Shown here in pieces: positions 6,271 through 13,506 of a DNA stretch of 14,650 bases (its first letter is position 1; each line of letters starts with the position of its first letter). This stretch comes from an uncultured Collinsella sp. (GTDB lineage Bacteria; Actinomycetota; Coriobacteriia; Coriobacteriales; Coriobacteriaceae): NCBI GenBank assembly GCA_900554495.1, contig USHR01000029.1, forward strand, positions 1 to 14,650. The letters are read 5' to 3'. The notes below the pieces were generated by a model, which was not told the origin of the DNA, made no database searches, and saw only the letters and a program-made list of their open reading frames with translations. The position numbers were made by a program, and so were the translations under genes.

Positions 6271-7242
6271 TTATTTCAAATACTCCTCAAAGAACGCTTT
6301 CAGCTTTTCGAACGGAATGATATCCATCTGATCGTAGAGGTCGGTATGGCTGGCACCGGGGATAATGAGCAATTCCTTGTTGTCCCCCGTCAGCTTGCTA
6401 TACGCGGTTTCGCTGAAATAGCGGGAGTGCGCCTTCTCGCCGTGCACCAGCAGCACGGCGGAGCGGATCTCGCCGGCGTACTGCAGAATCGGCACATTCA
6501 TAAACGACAGCGAGGACGTCACATTCCAGCCACCGTTGGAGTTCAGGCTGCGGGGATGATAGCCTCGCGGAGTTTTGTAGTAGGCGTAATAGTCCGCTAC
6601 GAACTGCGGCGCATCCTCCGGTAGCGGATCGACCACGCCGCCCGCCAGCGCATAGCTGCCGTTTTTATAGTCCTCGGTGCGCTGCGCGTTCAGCGCTTTC
6701 CGCTTTTCAAAGCGCGCCTGCTCGGAATCCTCGGCGTCAAAATAGCCGTTTGCGGTCACGCGGGTCATATCGTACATGGTCATAGCCGCGGTAGCTTTGA
6801 TACGGGTGTCGATGGCCGCCGCATTGACTGCCATGCCGCCCCAACCGCAGATACCGATGATGCCGATACGCTCCGGGTCAACGCTTTCCTGCACAGAGAG
6901 GAAATCCACCGCTGCGCAGAAGTCCTCGGTGTTGATGTCCGGCGATGCTACATAGCGGGGTGTGCCGCCGCTCTCGCCGGTATAGGACGGGTCAAAGGCA
7001 ATTGCAAAAAAGCCCAACTCCGCCATTTTCTGCGCGTACAGACCGGAGGACTGCTCCTTCACCGCGCCAAAAGGGCCGCTGACGGCGATGGCGGGCAGCT
7101 TGCCTTCCGCGTTCTTAGGCACGTAGACGTCAGCCACCAGCGTGATGCCGTATCGGTTATGGAAGGTCGCCTTGCTGTGCTCAACCTTGTCGCTTTTGGG
7201 AAATACTTTGTCCCATTCCTGCGTCAGATTCAACTGTTCCAT
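6271..7242 (-). CDS. Alpha/beta hydrolase with a Cys nucleophile (dienelactone hydrolase-like)
   Basis: A 323-residue cytoplasmic alpha/beta hydrolase of the broad YcjY / dienelactone hydrolase group. The ATG at 7242 has AAGGAGG inside the end of the upstream gene. The N-terminal strands (33-42) lead to SGPFGA (55-60), an oxyanion region. The nucleophile elbow reads GICGWGG (130-136), so the nucleophile is Cys132 rather than Ser. LLVHGEKAHS (264-273) supplies the late strand, and GASH (296-299) gives the catalytic His299. Cys nucleophiles are typical of dienelactone-type enzymes, which open cyclic esters; the substrate here is unknown. It forms a two-gene operon with the CMD-cupin gene (two bases apart). 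Confidence 0.88.
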   Translation of the reverse strand: MEQLNLTQEWDKVFPKSDKVEHSKATFHNRYGITLVADVYVPKNAEGKLPAIAVSGPFGAVKEQSSGLYAQKMAELGFFAIAFDPSYTGESGGTPRYVASPDINTEDFCAAVDFLSVQESVDPERIGIIGICGWGGMAVNAAAIDTRIKATAAMTMYDMTRVTANGYFDAEDSEQARFEKRKALNAQRTEDYKNGSYALAGGVVDPLPEDAPQFVADYYAYYKTPRGYHPRSLNSNGGWNVTSSLSFMNVPILQYAGEIRSAVLLVHGEKAHSRYFSETAYSKLTGDNKELLIIPGASHTDLYDQMDIIPFEKLKAFFEEYLK

Positions 7243-7244
7243 AC

Positions 7245-8009
7245 CTAAACCTCCTTGTCAGTCGCTTTAAGGTATTGCTCGTCGTCCACGGGCTCCAACC
7301 ACTCGTTGGAGGCCTCCTCGCCCGGAACCTCCACCGCGAGATGGGAGAACCAGCTGTCGGGCGCCGCACCATGCCAGTGCTTTACGCCTGCGGGAATATT
7401 TACTACATCGCCGGGGCACAGCTCCTGTGCCGGTTTGCCCCATTCCTGGTAAAACCCTCGGCCAGCCACGCAGACGAGAATCTGCCCGCCGCCGCTTTTG
7501 GCGTGATGGGTGTGCCAGTTGTTGCGGCAGCCTGGCTCGAACGTAACGTTGTAAATGCCGACCTGCTCGGTGGAAAGGGGCGCGAGGTAGCTTTGCCCGA
7601 TAAAGTACTTCGCAAATGCGTCGTTGGGGGCACCGATGGGAAAGGCCATCTCGTTTTGATGCTTAGCTCTTGCATCAGCGGCATTGTCATCCGCCCAGAC
7701 CTCCTTCGCCATGCGAAAGGCCGCCCACGCCTTGGGCCATCCCGCATAAAACGCCGCATGCGTAAGGATTTCCGCTATCTCAGCCCTGGTCACGCCATTG
7801 TTCTTTGCGGACATCAGATGATATTGAAACGAAGAGTCCGTCAGGCCCTGCGCCATTAGGGCAACCACCGTCACTATGCTGCGATCTCGAAGGGAAAGCC
7901 CGTCTTCTCGACTCCATACCTCGCCGAACAGCACATCGTCATTGAGCTGTGCAAATTTGGGGGCAAAGTCCCCCAGGGCATCCCTGCCCGCTGTCTGCTT
8001 AATCGTCAT
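7245..8009 (-). CDS. Carboxymuconolactone decarboxylase-cupin fusion protein
   Basis: A 254-residue two-domain protein, with AGGAGG eight bases before the ATG at 8009. Residues about 15-105 are a CMD/AhpD-like helical domain with the standard LRDRSIVTVVAL and NNGVTRAEIAE segments; the CxxC of true AhpD peroxidases is absent, so this is the CMD rather than AhpD type. Residues about 130-235 are a cupin: motif 1 HTHH (166-169) with Gln176 where Glu is usual, motif 2 GDVVNIPAGVKHWH (200-213). Such fusions are frequent in Firmicutes and Actinobacteria beside MerR regulators and alpha/beta hydrolases or oxidoreductases. A decarboxylase activity is not proven for this group. The leader to its likely promoter is about 210 bases long and holds a gene remnant. 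Confidence 0.9.
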   Translation of the reverse strand: MTIKQTAGRDALGDFAPKFAQLNDDVLFGEVWSREDGLSLRDRSIVTVVALMAQGLTDSSFQYHLMSAKNNGVTRAEIAEILTHAAFYAGWPKAWAAFRMAKEVWADDNAADARAKHQNEMAFPIGAPNDAFAKYFIGQSYLAPLSTEQVGIYNVTFEPGCRNNWHTHHAKSGGGQILVCVAGRGFYQEWGKPAQELCPGDVVNIPAGVKHWHGAAPDSWFSHLAVEVPGEEASNEWLEPVDDEQYLKATDKEV

Positions 8010-8069
8010 GTTTGATTCCTCCTGTCGATGGTTTTGAGTACAAACTGCTTTCGCGCAGCTAAGCCGCGC

Positions 8070-8162
8070 CTAGATTTCCATGCCCATTCGATGCGCCTGC
8101 TCCAGAGCGGGATGCCCGGCGATTTCGCCCACGCCGTTCACGCCGCCGGCGAAAACCGTTCC
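8070..8162 (-). pseudogene. 3' tail of a lost flavoprotein reductase gene
   Basis: On the minus strand this reads as protein-like sequence, with GVNGVGEIAG followed by HPALEQAHRMGMEI and a TAG stop. This is the usual C-terminal pattern of FMN-reductase/iron-sulfur-flavoprotein relatives (a GD/E-I-x-G-xPAL-xxA-xxMG-xxI type ending), the same broad family as the gene at 1-307. There is no start, and upstream the frame runs into the promoter region. It sits between the MerR-type promoter and the CMD gene, in the direction of the operon. It looks like what is left of a deleted first gene. The family call rests on a short stretch. Confidence 0.45.
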
Positions 8163-8221
8163 GGCAAGCGCGCGCCTTTGGCGAAAATCCCTTGCACTCC
8201 TTATATATATTGACGAAAATA

Positions 8222-8252
8222 AAGGTAATACCTAAACCTAACTTTAGGTCAA
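8222..8252 (-). promoter_or_regulatory. MerR-type promoter and operator
   Basis: ACCTAAA (8230-8236) and TTTAGGT (8243-8249) make a perfect 7-bp dyad with a 6-base centre. On the minus strand it begins with CTTGACC, so TTGACC (8252-8247) is a -35 and TACCTT (8227-8222) a possible -10, with a 19-base spacer. A dyad lying inside an over-long spacer is the hallmark of MerR-activated promoters. The orientation points at the CMD-hydrolase operon rather than at merR itself. Confidence 0.6.
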
Positions 8253-8283
8253 GGAGTAAATTCGAGATTTGTCCGGAGGAACC

Positions 8284-8724
8284 ATGTACACAATCGGACA
8301 GGTGGCGGATATGTTCGGTCTGCCCGTTTCCACGCTGCGCTATTACGACAAGCAGGGATTGTTCCCGGAATTGGAGCGGACATCCGGCATTCGCCGATTC
8401 GGCGATACGGAACTCGAGGCGCTTCGGGTCATCGAATGCTTAAAGAAGGCTGGGATGGAGATCAAGGACATCCGGCTGTTCATGGAATGGTGCGCGGAGG
8501 GCCCATCGACATATCCCAAGCGCAAGGCCATGTTCGAGGAGCGGAAGGCCCACATGGAATCGGAAATCGCGAACATGAACCGTGCGCTGGATATGTTGAA
8601 GTTCAAATGCTGGTACTACGAGCAGGCGATCCAAGATGGCAACGAGGATAGAGTGAAGGCGCTGATTCCCGACGATTTGCCGGAAGAGATCAAAGATACC
8701 TACGATAGCGCCCACGCTCAATAA
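8284..8724 (+). CDS. MerR-family transcriptional regulator
   Basis: A 146-residue MerR-family regulator. I chose the ATG at 8284, which has GGAGG four bases upstream and gives the standard MYTIGQVADMFGLPVSTLRY opening; a TTG five codons earlier is less likely. Residues 1-39 are the winged HTH with the RYYDKQGLFP wing segment, 40-75 the second helical pair, and 80-117 the dimer coiled coil (FEERKAHMESEIANMNRALDML and onward). The C-terminus is short and has no mercury- or copper-type cysteine cluster, so the group is closer to AdhR-like regulators answering aldehydes or other electrophiles. The operator with a 19-base spacer lies just upstream and faces the divergent CMD operon. Confidence 0.93.
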   Translation: MYTIGQVADMFGLPVSTLRYYDKQGLFPELERTSGIRRFGDTELEALRVIECLKKAGMEIKDIRLFMEWCAEGPSTYPKRKAMFEERKAHMESEIANMNRALDMLKFKCWYYEQAIQDGNEDRVKALIPDDLPEEIKDTYDSAHAQ

Positions 8725-8776
8725 TGCCGCCCGATGCTCAAGGGGCTTTGGCAAGGAGTCGTTTAGGCAGACATGC

Positions 8777-8811
8777 AAAAAGAAAGCCTCCGAACAGAAG
8801 GTTCGGAGGCT
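8777..8811 (-). terminator. Rho-independent terminator, minus-strand direction
   Basis: AGCCTCCGAA (8785-8794) pairs perfectly with TTCGGAGGCT (8802-8811) around a 7-base loop. Read on the minus strand the stem is followed by TTCTTTTT. It ends transcription arriving from the LysR side and may also stop MerR transcription in the other direction, though the plus-strand tail (GTTATT) is poor. Confidence 0.85.
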
Positions 8812-8821
8812 GTTATTCCCG

Positions 8822-8953
8822 TCATTTCGCTGATGGCTTTGCTCTATGGCGACGCCGAAACAACATCGGGCGGTACTCGACGGTATCAAAACGCAAGCTC
8901 AGAAGCCAGTTCCCGTTATTCCCATAGGCATAAGCGCATCTGTTCGCGATTGC
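8822..8953 (-). other. Protein-like in-frame tail beyond the LysR stop codon
   Basis: Immediately after the TAG of the LysR gene (8954-8956) the same frame stays open for 43 codons to a TGA at 8822. The sequence looks like real protein: a GNNGNWLLSLRFDTVEYRP segment, then a basic RRRHRAK end. The strong terminator begins 10 bases after this TGA. It may be the end of a lost gene, or a former or read-through extension of the regulator. There is no ribosome site for a separate gene. The rest of 8725-8953 shows nothing coding. Confidence 0.3.
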
Positions 8954-9853
8954 CTATCGATGCTTTGCCTCGAGCACGGCAGACACCGCATCGAGGAACT
9001 CCCGCACATGGTCTGCGGGGTGCGGCGAATGAAGCAGCCCGTAAGACACGAGACAGTCCCAATCGGTAGGGACGGTTTTGAGCATGGGGTGGACGTTGGC
9101 CCACAACGGCAGCGTCGCAAGCGCGAGGTCCTCGTTCGCGCCGCGATTGAACACCTCCACCCGATATTGCGGGAAGTCTACGAGCGCGATTTGAGGATGA
9201 TGCAAGAGTATCTCGTCGCGTACGCGGTCGATTTCGGTGTTCCAGCCCCGGCGTATAAGCATAAGACTGTGATTGTGGAGGTCGTCGAATGTGACGATGT
9301 CGCGTTTGGCGAGCTCGCTGTCGACGGGAACGGCGCACCAGAGCGGCTCGCGCGAAAGCTCGAGGCCCAGGCACCCGCGCTCTTTAAGAAAGGCATCGTC
9401 GAAAATCCCCACCACGATATCCATGTCTTGCCCGAGGTTCGCCAAACCGCGCGCCGCCGAGGGTGTGTTTTCAAACGTGACCACCTGAAGGCTCATGCCG
9501 GGGCAACGTTCCTTCACCTTCGGCCACAGCTTCGTGAGCGGCGTGCTGGGCGTCATGAGCGACACTCCCACGCGGATGATGCGCTTCTCTCCGCGCTCGG
9601 CGACGCGGGCGCGTGCGATTGATTCTTGAGAGTACTGCACGATATGGCGGGCGTCGGCGAGCAGCGACCTGCCTGCTCGCGTAAGCGAAAGCCCCTGATG
9701 CGATCGGTGGAACAGCGTAAGGCCTAGCCGCGACTCCAGCAGGTTCATCTGCTTGATGACGGCCGTGGGCGTGATGAAGGACTCTTGTGCCGCCTTGGAG
9801 AAACTGCCCGCCTCCGCCACGCGGATGAAAGTGTCAAGCTGTGGGTTGTACAT
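8954..9853 (-). CDS. LysR-family transcriptional regulator
   Basis: A 299-residue LysR regulator of normal length. The ATG at 9853 follows AGGAGG; a GTG five codons earlier is in frame but places the ribosome site inside the gene. Residues 1-60 are the winged HTH (LDTFIRVAEAGSFSKAAQE; FITPTAVIKQMNLLESRLG). Residues about 90-290 form the inducer-binding domain, starting at IIRVGVSLM. It is divergent from the first aldo/keto reductase gene, the classic LysR arrangement, so it probably activates that gene in response to a substrate. A T-N11-A dyad lies between them. The same frame continues past the TAG for 43 codons toward the terminator, which is odd. Confidence 0.92.
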   Translation of the reverse strand: MYNPQLDTFIRVAEAGSFSKAAQESFITPTAVIKQMNLLESRLGLTLFHRSHQGLSLTRAGRSLLADARHIVQYSQESIARARVAERGEKRIIRVGVSLMTPSTPLTKLWPKVKERCPGMSLQVVTFENTPSAARGLANLGQDMDIVVGIFDDAFLKERGCLGLELSREPLWCAVPVDSELAKRDIVTFDDLHNHSLMLIRRGWNTEIDRVRDEILLHHPQIALVDFPQYRVEVFNRGANEDLALATLPLWANVHPMLKTVPTDWDCLVSYGLLHSPHPADHVREFLDAVSAVLEAKHR

Positions 9854-9882
9854 CGATCCTCCTGTCACGCATTATGTGCCGT

Positions 9883-9901
9883 ATATACCCCATGGTTATA
9901 T
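9883..9901. promoter_or_regulatory. Candidate LysR binding site
   Basis: ATATA-CCCCATGGT-TATAT is an imperfect dyad containing T-N11-A (T9886 to A9898), the LysR-box pattern. It lies 30 bases before the LysR start and about 80 bases before the first aldo/keto reductase, as expected for an autoregulated activator. Confidence 0.5.
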
Positions 9902-9982
9902 CCATCATTCCAACGTGAACTTCTCGCGCGTCAGTAAACGCCGTAGCCTTGTATTCGAAAAGTCACCATTAAGGAGGAGACC

Positions 9983-10831
9983 ATGGAGTATCTGAAGCTC
10001 AACAACGACGTAGAGATGCCCATCGAGGGTTTGGGCACCTTCCTCATGACCCCGGTCGAGGCCGAGGCGGCCGCAACCGCCGCGCTCGCGGCTGGCTACG
10101 AGCACATCGACACCGCCAACGCCTACATGAACGAGCGCGCCGTGGGCCGTGCCATCGCCAAGAGCGGCATCGCGCGCGGCAAGATCTTCGCCTCCACCAA
10201 GCTCTGGCCGAGCGTCTACGACGCAGGCATGCCGGCGGTGGACGCCACGCTCCAGCGCCTGGGGCTCGACTACGTCGACATGCTCATCCTGCACCAGCCG
10301 GTAGGCGACTACCTGGCCGCGTGGCGCACGATGGAGGAGGCGTACCGCGCGGGCAAGGTGCGCGCCCTCGGCCTCTCCAACTTCCCGCAAGACAAGATCG
10401 CCGAGGTCATCGAGGTCGCCGGCATCAAGCCGCAGCTCGTGACCGTTGAGTGCCACCCCTACCACGCCCAGCGCGACCTGCGCGCCTACCTCGCGCCGTA
10501 CGGCACGGTGATCGAGGCGTGGTACCCGCTCGGCCACGGCGACAAAGGTCTTCTGGAGGAGCCCGTCTTCGTCGCTCTCGCCGAGAAGTACGGCAAGACC
10601 CCGGCCCAGGTGATCCTGCGCTGGCACGTGCAAATGGGCACCTCCATCATCCCCGGCTCCAAGAACCCCGCCCACATCGCCGACAACGCGAACATCTTCG
10701 ACTTCTCCCTCACCGAAGACGAGATGGCTGAAATTGCCAAGCTCGACGGGACCATGACCTACTACACCGCCACTGAGGAAGCACTCGCGGGCTACCTGGC
10801 CATACGCCCCGATTTCGACGCGCAGGAGTAG
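9983..10831 (+). CDS. Aldo/keto reductase 1
   Basis: A 282-residue aldo/keto reductase of the short prokaryotic type (2,5-diketo-gluconate reductase-like). AAGGAGGAGA precedes the ATG. The (beta/alpha)8 barrel has the full catalytic tetrad: Asp43, Tyr48, Lys73 and His104 (in LILHQP). GLSNF (130-134) and the SIIPGSKNPAHI segment (221-232) near the C-terminus contact NADP(H) in this family. It would reduce aldehydes or ketones to alcohols in the cytoplasm. It is divergent from the LysR gene and precedes a flavodoxin fragment and a second, clearly related reductase. The native carbonyl substrate is unknown. Confidence 0.93.
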   Translation: MEYLKLNNDVEMPIEGLGTFLMTPVEAEAAATAALAAGYEHIDTANAYMNERAVGRAIAKSGIARGKIFASTKLWPSVYDAGMPAVDATLQRLGLDYVDMLILHQPVGDYLAAWRTMEEAYRAGKVRALGLSNFPQDKIAEVIEVAGIKPQLVTVECHPYHAQRDLRAYLAPYGTVIEAWYPLGHGDKGLLEEPVFVALAEKYGKTPAQVILRWHVQMGTSIIPGSKNPAHIADNANIFDFSLTEDEMAEIAKLDGTMTYYTATEEALAGYLAIRPDFDAQE

Positions 10832-10845
10832 CGCTCAGACAATAA

Positions 10846-11037
10846 CGGACCAACCAAGCCGCCGCCGAGGACCAGTCGACTGTCGAGGACGAGTCCGCCG
10901 CAGTGCCCGCTGCAGACGGCAACGTCCTCGTGGCCTACTACTCGGCACAGGGCCACACCGCTGTCGTAGCTCAGGCCATCGCCGACGAGCTCGGCGCCGA
11001 TCTCTTTGAGGTGACGCCTAGAACCCACGGGTTATAA
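10846..11037 (+). pseudogene. Flavodoxin fragment between the two aldo/keto reductases
   Basis: An open stretch of 63 codons between two in-frame stops, with no start codon or ribosome site. Its first part is an Ala/Glu/Asp-rich linker (AAAEDQSTVEDESAAVPAAD). It then reads NVLVAYYSAQGHTAVVAQAI and ADELGADLFEVTP, the first strand, FMN phosphate loop and first helix of a flavodoxin. After FEVTP the similarity stops and the frame ends. The acidic linker suggests the parent had an N-terminal signal or lipoprotein anchor. Both ends are lost, so it cannot work as a flavodoxin. It fills most of the 311-base gap between the two reductases. Confidence 0.75.
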
Positions 11038-11067
11038 CACCGTGCACACCCCAGCGTTATAGAACCC
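11029..11067. promoter_or_regulatory. Inverted repeat upstream of aldo/keto reductase 2
   Basis: GGGTTATAAC (11029-11038) pairs with GTTATA-G-AACCC (11056-11067), ten base pairs with one bulged G and a 17-base loop. It overlaps the end of the flavodoxin fragment and lies 75 bases before the second reductase. GGTTATA also occurs in the candidate LysR site at 9894-9900, so this may be a second site for the same regulator, or a transcript-ending hairpin without a U run. Confidence 0.35.
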
Positions 11068-11142
11068 TCACCAACGGAAACTTCCGCCGACGCGGCTCCC
11101 CTCGTATGGTGGATACGTCAAGTTGCGAGAAAGGAAGGCACC

Positions 11143-11994
11143 ATGAACTACATCACCTTGAACAACGGCGTCAGGATGCCGCAGCTCGGCTTCGGCGTGT
11201 ACCAGATTCCGGACGCCGCGGAATGCCAGCGCGCCGTGGAGGACGCGCTCTCGGTCGGCTACCGGCTGCTCGACACGGCCGCGAGCTACGGCAACGAAGA
11301 GGCGGTCGGGGCCGCCATTCGTGCGAGCGGCCTGCCGCGCGACGAGGTGTTCGTGACGACCAAGCTGTGGATGTCGGATGCGAGCTACGAGGGGGCCAAG
11401 CGCGGCTTCGACGCGTCGCTCAAGCGGCTGGGGCTCGACTACGTCGACCTCTACCTCATCCACCAGCCGTTCGGCGACGTCTTCGGCGCGTGGCGCGCCA
11501 TGGAGGAGCTCTACGAGCAGGGCGTTATCCGCGCCATAGGCACAGCTAACTTCTACCCCGATCATCTCGCAAACCTCATCTCGTTCAACCGCATCGCCCC
11601 CGACGTGAACCAAGTCGAGTGCAACGTGTTCTTCCAGCAGCGCGAGGCGCACGAGTACATGGTCGGCAAGGAGGTAGCCATGGAGGGCTGGGCGCCCTTT
11701 GCGGAGGGCAGAAACGACCTCTTCCGCAACGAGGTCCTCGCTCGCATCGGCGAGGCGCACGGCAAGACGGTTGCCCAGGTCGTGTTGCGCTGGCTGCTGC
11801 AGCGCGGTGTGGTCTGTATCCCTAAGAGCACGCACCGCGATCGCATGGAGCAAAACTTCGACGTCTTCGGCTTCGCGCTGGGCGACGACGAGATGGTCGC
11901 CATCGCCGCGCTCGACACCGGGCGCAGCGCGTTCTTCGACCACCACGACCCCGCCACCATCGAATGGATGTCCGGGCTCGTGCGCAACTTGTAG
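11143..11994 (+). CDS. Aldo/keto reductase 2
   Basis: A 283-residue aldo/keto reductase, paralogous to the gene at 9983. AAGGAAGG precedes the ATG. The catalytic tetrad is Asp44, Tyr49, Lys74 and His107 (in LIHQP), and the cofactor segment near the C-terminus is IPKSTHRDRMEQN (226-238), closer to the usual NADPH-binding pattern than that of paralogue 1. The two genes share runs of identical DNA around the LGLDYVD segment, pointing to a duplication. It is followed 44 bases later by an iron-containing alcohol dehydrogenase on the same strand, so the two likely act together in carbonyl/alcohol interconversion. The substrate is unknown. Confidence 0.93.
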   Translation: MNYITLNNGVRMPQLGFGVYQIPDAAECQRAVEDALSVGYRLLDTAASYGNEEAVGAAIRASGLPRDEVFVTTKLWMSDASYEGAKRGFDASLKRLGLDYVDLYLIHQPFGDVFGAWRAMEELYEQGVIRAIGTANFYPDHLANLISFNRIAPDVNQVECNVFFQQREAHEYMVGKEVAMEGWAPFAEGRNDLFRNEVLARIGEAHGKTVAQVVLRWLLQRGVVCIPKSTHRDRMEQNFDVFGFALGDDEMVAIAALDTGRSAFFDHHDPATIEWMSGLVRNL

Positions 11995-12038
11995 ACGAGC
12001 GGTCAGACCGCACTGATAACTTACTAGGAGGAATTGCC

Positions 12039-13202
12039 ATGAACTCATTCACGTACGACTACCCGGTCAGGAACTACTTCGGCGAGGGGGCCATGGACCA
12101 GGCACTCGACGCCGAGATGGGTGCCATGGGCAAGACAGTGATGCTCGCCTACGGCGGAGGTTCGGTCAAGCGAACCGGCGTCTACGGCCACGTGGTCGAT
12201 AAGCTCACGAGCGCGGGCAAGCGCGTGGTGGACTTCGGCGGCATCATGCCCAATCCGACCTACGAGAAGTGCCAGGAAGGCGCCGCGCTCGCACGCGAGG
12301 AGCAGGTCGACTTCATTCTCGCCGTCGGCGGCGGGTCGGTCTTCGACTGCTGCAAGGTGGTCTCCGCGCAGGCGATGCTTGACGAGGACATCGAGACGTT
12401 CGAGCACGCCGACGGCAAGATGCCGAGTTCGTTCATCCCCATGGGCTGCATCGTTACGCTCTCCGGCACGGGTGCCGAGCAGAACAACGGCGCCGTCATC
12501 ACCAACGAGGAGACGCACGTGAAGGGCGCCTATCTGGGGGCGATGCCCATGTGGGCGGCGCTCGACCCGGCACTCACGCTCACCGTACCGCACGCGCAGT
12601 TCATGAGCTGCGCGTTCGACACGCTCTCGCACTGCATGGAGAGCTATTTCGGAAGCCCGCGCGGACGCAACGTCACCGACGACATCAACCTCGCCATCCA
12701 GCGTAACGTCATCCGCAACATGCGCCTCATCGCGGACGACGACCAGAACCTCGATGCCAGAAGCGAGCTCGTATACGACTCCGCCATGGCCGAGAACGGC
12801 GTGCTCAAGATCGGCAAGTCAACGGACTTCCAGGCGCACATGATCCAGCACCAGTACGGCGCGTACACCCACACCAACCACGGAATGGGCCTCGCGGTCA
12901 TCCACCCTGCGCTCTACCGCCACCTGGCCCCCGAGGCGCCCGCGCAGTTCGCCCGCTGGGCGCGCGAGGTGTGGGACGTCGACGCCAAGGGCAAAGACGA
13001 CCTTACGGTGGCGCTCGAGGGCATCGACCGCCTGCAGACGTTCATCGGCGAGATGGGGCTTCCCACGAGCTTCGCCGAGATGGGCTCCGACGCGTCCGAC
13101 GAGACGCTGCACAAGGTTGCGGACACCTGCGTGCTCACCGGCGGCTGCGCCAAGAAACTGGAGCGCAGCGAGGTGTTCCAGATTCTGACCGAGTGCCTCT
13201 AG
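12039..13202 (+). CDS. Iron-containing alcohol dehydrogenase (butanol dehydrogenase type)
   Basis: A 387-residue group III (Fe-dependent) alcohol dehydrogenase, with AGGAGG seven bases before the ATG. An open extension upstream to 11964 overlaps the previous gene and is not needed. The N-terminal Rossmann half contains LAYGGGSVKRTG (36-47) and the GGGSVFDCCK cofactor loop (97-106). The C-terminal helical half carries metal ligands Asp194 and His198 (in FDTLSHCMESYF), His267 and His281 (in THTNHGMGLAV). The best family match by eye is the YqhD/BdhA butanol-dehydrogenase branch, NAD(P)H-dependent reducers of aldehydes. It closes the operon of the two reductases. A short dyad follows the stop. 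Confidence 0.94.
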   Translation: MNSFTYDYPVRNYFGEGAMDQALDAEMGAMGKTVMLAYGGGSVKRTGVYGHVVDKLTSAGKRVVDFGGIMPNPTYEKCQEGAALAREEQVDFILAVGGGSVFDCCKVVSAQAMLDEDIETFEHADGKMPSSFIPMGCIVTLSGTGAEQNNGAVITNEETHVKGAYLGAMPMWAALDPALTLTVPHAQFMSCAFDTLSHCMESYFGSPRGRNVTDDINLAIQRNVIRNMRLIADDDQNLDARSELVYDSAMAENGVLKIGKSTDFQAHMIQHQYGAYTHTNHGMGLAVIHPALYRHLAPEAPAQFARWAREVWDVDAKGKDDLTVALEGIDRLQTFIGEMGLPTSFAEMGSDASDETLHKVADTCVLTGGCAKKLERSEVFQILTECL

Positions 13203-13221
13203 ATCGGCGGGGGTCCCGATC
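13202..13221 (+). terminator. Weak hairpin after the alcohol dehydrogenase
   Basis: GATCGG (13202-13207) pairs with CCGATC (13216-13221) around an 8-base G-rich loop, starting at the stop codon. No U run follows, so it is a poor intrinsic terminator at best. Confidence 0.25.
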
Positions 13222-13239
13222 CGCCCGCGCCGAATCGTG

Positions 13240-13476
13240 CGTTTCGGGGCTTTCGACCTCTTTCTCCATGTCATCGCGCCACCGCTTAAGCTCAGCCGTG
13301 GCCGCTCTCTTCCCCTTGGTAAGAGCCGCCTTGGACGTTGTCTTCCTCTTGGGTTTGCCGAACAAATCCAGCTCGCCCATGTCGTGATAGTGGAGAGTTC
13401 CCTTCCATCCGACTTGCTTACCGTCCCTCTTGTAGGGGCTGACGCTCACTTCTGAATGAAAGATGTCTCTCGCCAT
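13240..13476 (-). pseudogene. N-terminal remnant of a tyrosine integrase (arm-binding domain)
   Basis: Starting near the ATG at 13476 (MARDIFHSEVSVSPYKRDGK), this frame reads like the small arm-site DNA-binding domain of phage/ICE tyrosine recombinases: a Trp-containing strand (VGWKGTLHYHD), then GKPKRKTTSK, then the helix TKGKRAATAELKRWRDDMEK. After about residue 80 the frame turns into arginine/serine-rich sequence and runs to 13135 antisense to the alcohol dehydrogenase, so the SAM-like and catalytic domains are missing. The ATG has GGAG directly abutting it, a poor site. I read it as a truncated, dead integrase. The family call rests on pattern only. Confidence 0.5.
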
Positions 13477-13506
13477 CTCCAAAACCACTTTTGCACCAAA
13501 CTTCGC

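Noticed and set aside
8846..9622. 258-codon plus-strand open frame opposite the LysR gene
   Set aside because: Antisense to a clear LysR protein; no ribosome site and no recognisable domain.
9905..10675. Long minus-strand open frame opposite aldo/keto reductase 1
   Set aside because: Shadow of the real gene, which has a full catalytic tetrad and a strong ribosome site.
11068..12048. Long minus-strand open frame opposite aldo/keto reductase 2
   Set aside because: Same reason: antisense to a gene with all catalytic residues.
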